From Betaproteobacteria bacterium (GTDB lineage: Bacteria > Pseudomonadota > Gammaproteobacteria > Burkholderiales > Burkholderiaceae_C), in contig CANFOR010000148.1 of NCBI GenBank assembly GCA_947448675.1, positions 1 through 7,094 of the forward strand: 7,094 bases of DNA, written 5' to 3'. The translations under genes were made by a program, and so were the position numbers. Below, one piece after another: positions 6,093 through 7,094 of this stretch (positions are counted from its first letter, which is position 1; each line of letters starts with the position of its first letter). Under the pieces are notes generated by a model, which saw nothing but the letters and a program-made list of their open reading frames with translations, had not been told where the DNA came from and searched no databases.

Positions 6093-6128
6093 TTGCGCTC
6101 TGCCAAAAACCTGTGCTACAGTGAAGCC
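6093..6128 (+). promoter_or_regulatory. Putative promoter of the aroG leader
   Basis: An extended -10, TGC-TACAGT (6114-6122), lies 18 bp after a half-matching -35, TTGCGC (6093-6098). The hexamer ends 6 nt before the leader-peptide ATG at 6129, so transcription is predicted to start at about that A. There is no Shine-Dalgarno in the short gap (gaagcc). The promoter sits directly after the tldD stop, giving aroG its own transcription unit. Sequence elements are seen; activity is inferred. Confidence 0.5.
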
Positions 6129-6197
6129 ATGTTCTCTAAGTCGTTTTACTTTTACTTTTGGTTCTCGGTCCCCAGCGGACGAGAGGCATTGGCGTAA
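6129..6197 (+). CDS. Aromatic-rich leader peptide of the aroG attenuator
   Basis: This is a 22-codon ORF, too short for ordinary gene callers. It begins MFSKS, continues with seven consecutive aromatic residues FYFYFWF (residues 6-12, 6144-6164), and ends SVPSGREALA before TAA. In all it has five Phe, two Tyr and one Trp codon, so 8 of 22 residues are aromatic. Such a run directly upstream of a DAHP synthase gene, with a terminator in between, is the signature of a leader peptide for ribosome-mediated attenuation, in the manner of trpL or pheL. When charged tRNA-Phe, tRNA-Tyr or tRNA-Trp is scarce, the ribosome would stall in this run and free the downstream RNA to form an antiterminator. The ATG probably coincides with the transcript's 5' end. 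The peptide itself is unlikely to have another function. I do not recognise a named family. The call rests on composition, position and the RNA structures that follow. Confidence 0.87.
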   Translation: MFSKSFYFYFWFSVPSGREALA

Positions 6198-6251
6198 GTA
6201 GCACGCAACCTCACGCAAACCGCTGGGCTCAAACCCCGGCGGTTTTTTTTT
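6163..6251 (+). promoter_or_regulatory. Transcription attenuator with mutually exclusive RNA hairpins
   Basis: Three structures compete. (a) Protector hairpin 1:2: TCTC (6163-6166) with GAGA (6181-6184) and GTCC (6168-6171) with GGAC (6177-6180), loop CCAGC, one bulged G. (b) Antiterminator 2:3: CCCAGCGG (6171-6178) pairs perfectly with CCGCTGGG (6220-6227), extended by GAGG (6183-6186) with CCTC (6209-6212) and by GCGT (6192-6195) with ACGC (6203-6206). (c) Terminator 3:4 at 6217-6245. A ribosome stalled on the aromatic codons (6144-6164) would cover the 5' arm of (a), freeing CCCAGCGG to form (b), so RNA polymerase reads into aroG. If the leader is fully translated, (a) forms, then (c), and transcription stops. 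Complementarities are read directly from the sequence; the mechanism is inferred from the classical trp model. Confidence 0.85.
6217..6251 (+). terminator. Intrinsic terminator of the aroG attenuator
   Basis: AAACCGCTGGG (6217-6227) pairs with CCCGGCGGTTT (6235-6245) around the loop ctcaaac, an 11-bp stem with one G-T pair. It is followed by an uninterrupted run of nine T (6243-6251), the first three of which are in the stem. It lies 19 nt after the leader-peptide stop and 42 nt before the aroG ATG, in the transcription direction. Its 5' arm is the one sequestered in the antiterminator. Confidence 0.92.
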
Positions 6252-6281
6252 GCCTTTTTGTTTTTTTATTTTCATTCTTCC

Positions 6282-6286
6282 AGGAG
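6282..6286 (+). promoter_or_regulatory. Shine-Dalgarno of aroG
   Basis: AGGAG lies 7 nt before the ATG at 6294, downstream of the terminator in an AT-rich single-stranded-looking stretch. It is by far the clearest ribosome binding site among the plus-strand genes here and fixes the aroG start. Since it lies outside the attenuator stems, the control should act on transcription rather than on translation initiation. Confidence 0.8.
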
Positions 6287-6293
6287 CAAGACC

Positions 6294-7094
6294 ATGAGCG
6301 CAGCAAAAACCCCGTCTAGCCAAGCCAAACCTTCGGAGGGCTGGTACCCGCCCGGAGCCAGCCCTGTAGACCGTACCAGCCAAGCCGATGACGAACGCAT
6401 CAAGGACATTACCGTGTTGCCGCCCCCTGAACATTTAATTCGCTTCTTTCCGATTCGGGGTACAGCGGTCGAAACACTGATTACCGATACGCGTCGGCGC
6501 ATCCACAACATCATGGCAGGTACGGACGACCGATTGCTAGTGGTGATGGGGCCCTGCTCGATCCACGACCCCGTTGCGGCGCTGGACTACGCGCGCCGCC
6601 TGAAGGTTTTGCGCGAGCAACATGCCGACACGCTGGAGATCGTGATGCGGGTGTATTTTGAAAAGCCACGCACTACGGTGGGCTGGAAGGGTTTGATCAA
6701 CGACCCGTACTTAGACGAAAGCTACCGTATTGACGAAGGCTTGCGCATAGCCCGGCAGTTGTTGATTGAAATCAACCGCCTGGGCCTGCCTGCGGGGAGT
6801 GAGTTTTTAGACGTGATCTCGCCCCAGTACATTGGCGACTTGATCAGCTGGGGCGCGATTGGCGCGCGCACCACCGAGAGCCAGGTGCACCGCGAATTGG
6901 CTTCTGGTATTTCAGCACCCATAGGTTTTAAAAATGGTACCGATGGCAACATCAAAATCGCTACCGATGCTATACAAGCGGCAGCGCGTGGACACCACTT
7001 TTTGTCGGTGCATAAAAACGGCCAAGTGGCGATCGTGCAGACCAACGGCAATCCTGATTGCCATGTGATTTTGCGCGGCGGTAAAACCCCCAAT
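6294..7094 (+). CDS. aroG: 3-deoxy-7-phosphoheptulonate (DAHP) synthase, class I, 3' end outside window
   Basis: DAHP synthase condenses phosphoenolpyruvate with erythrose-4-phosphate, the first step of the shikimate pathway to Phe, Tyr and Trp. The first 267 residues are present and the frame runs off the window; E. coli AroG has 350. Conserved blocks: DDRLLVVMGPCSIHDPVAAL (78-97, metal-ligand Cys88, equivalent to E. coli Cys61), MRVYFEKPRTTVGWKGLIND (118-137), SWGAIGARTTESQVHRELAS (185-204), GFKNGTDG (211-218) and HVILRGGKTPN (257-267). The protein has about 27 extra N-terminal residues compared with E. coli AroG. Feedback-site positions match the Phe-sensitive AroG type rather than the Tyr-sensitive AroF type: Asp173, Pro177, Gln178, Ser207 and Ser238 correspond to AroG 146, 150, 151, 180 and 211, where AroF has Gly at the last. 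Phe inhibition is therefore inferred, not shown. It is preceded by its own attenuator and by a strong Shine-Dalgarno. Confidence 0.98.
   Translation, partial: MSAAKTPSSQAKPSEGWYPPGASPVDRTSQADDERIKDITVLPPPEHLIRFFPIRGTAVETLITDTRRRIHNIMAGTDDRLLVVMGPCSIHDPVAALDYARRLKVLREQHADTLEIVMRVYFEKPRTTVGWKGLINDPYLDESYRIDEGLRIARQLLIEINRLGLPAGSEFLDVISPQYIGDLISWGAIGARTTESQVHRELASGISAPIGFKNGTDGNIKIATDAIQAAARGHHFLSVHKNGQVAIVQTNGNPDCHVILRGGKTPN

Noticed and set aside
5441..6106. A 221-codon minus-strand open frame over the 3' half of tldD
   Set aside because: tldD is intact and conserved on the plus strand, including its final residues; the antisense frame has no recognisable feature.

Overview
The window looks like a chromosomal housekeeping segment from a betaproteobacterium of the order Burkholderiales, most likely family Comamonadaceae (Rhodoferax/Polaromonas/Acidovorax-like). 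This rests on the high-GC codon use, the protein sequences, the hemA-prfA-prmC cluster, and short dispersed palindromes with a GCTA...TAGCTGC core of a kind I recall from that family. No database search was possible, so the genus is inferred. There are no mobile elements, CRISPR arrays, tRNAs or rRNAs.

Layout. Positions 1-588 (+) hold the C-terminal part of ychF, a ribosome-associated ATPase. It converges on a minus-strand cluster read right to left: hemA (4227-2923, glutamyl-tRNA reductase), prfA (2767-1679, release factor 1) and prmC (1602-670, the methyltransferase that modifies the GGQ glutamine of release factors). The two gaps inside this cluster each carry a repeat: a 38-nt-arm inverted repeat between hemA and prfA, and a dispersed-repeat-like hairpin between prfA and prmC. 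Divergent from hemA are a small three-helix membrane protein of unknown function (4274-4552) and tldD (4622-6082, metalloprotease subunit). The window ends inside aroG (6294-7094, partial), a class I DAHP synthase that performs the first committed step of aromatic amino acid synthesis.

The most notable element lies between tldD and aroG. A 22-codon ORF at 6129-6197 encodes a leader peptide with seven consecutive aromatic residues (FYFYFWF). It is followed by a strong intrinsic terminator (6217-6251). The 5' arm of that terminator is perfectly complementary over 8 nt to a segment just after the aromatic codons, and that segment can also fold into a competing local hairpin. These are all the parts of a ribosome-mediated transcription attenuator. 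It would sense Phe, Tyr and Trp together and control aroG, whereas the E. coli DAHP synthase genes are controlled mainly by TyrR and TrpR at their promoters.

Secondary observations: tldD and the leader peptide both have a -10-like hexamer exactly 6 nt before the ATG and no convincing Shine-Dalgarno, suggesting leaderless mRNAs. A perfect 10-bp-arm palindrome that resembles the prfA-prmC intergenic repeat lies inside the second membrane segment of the small membrane protein gene.
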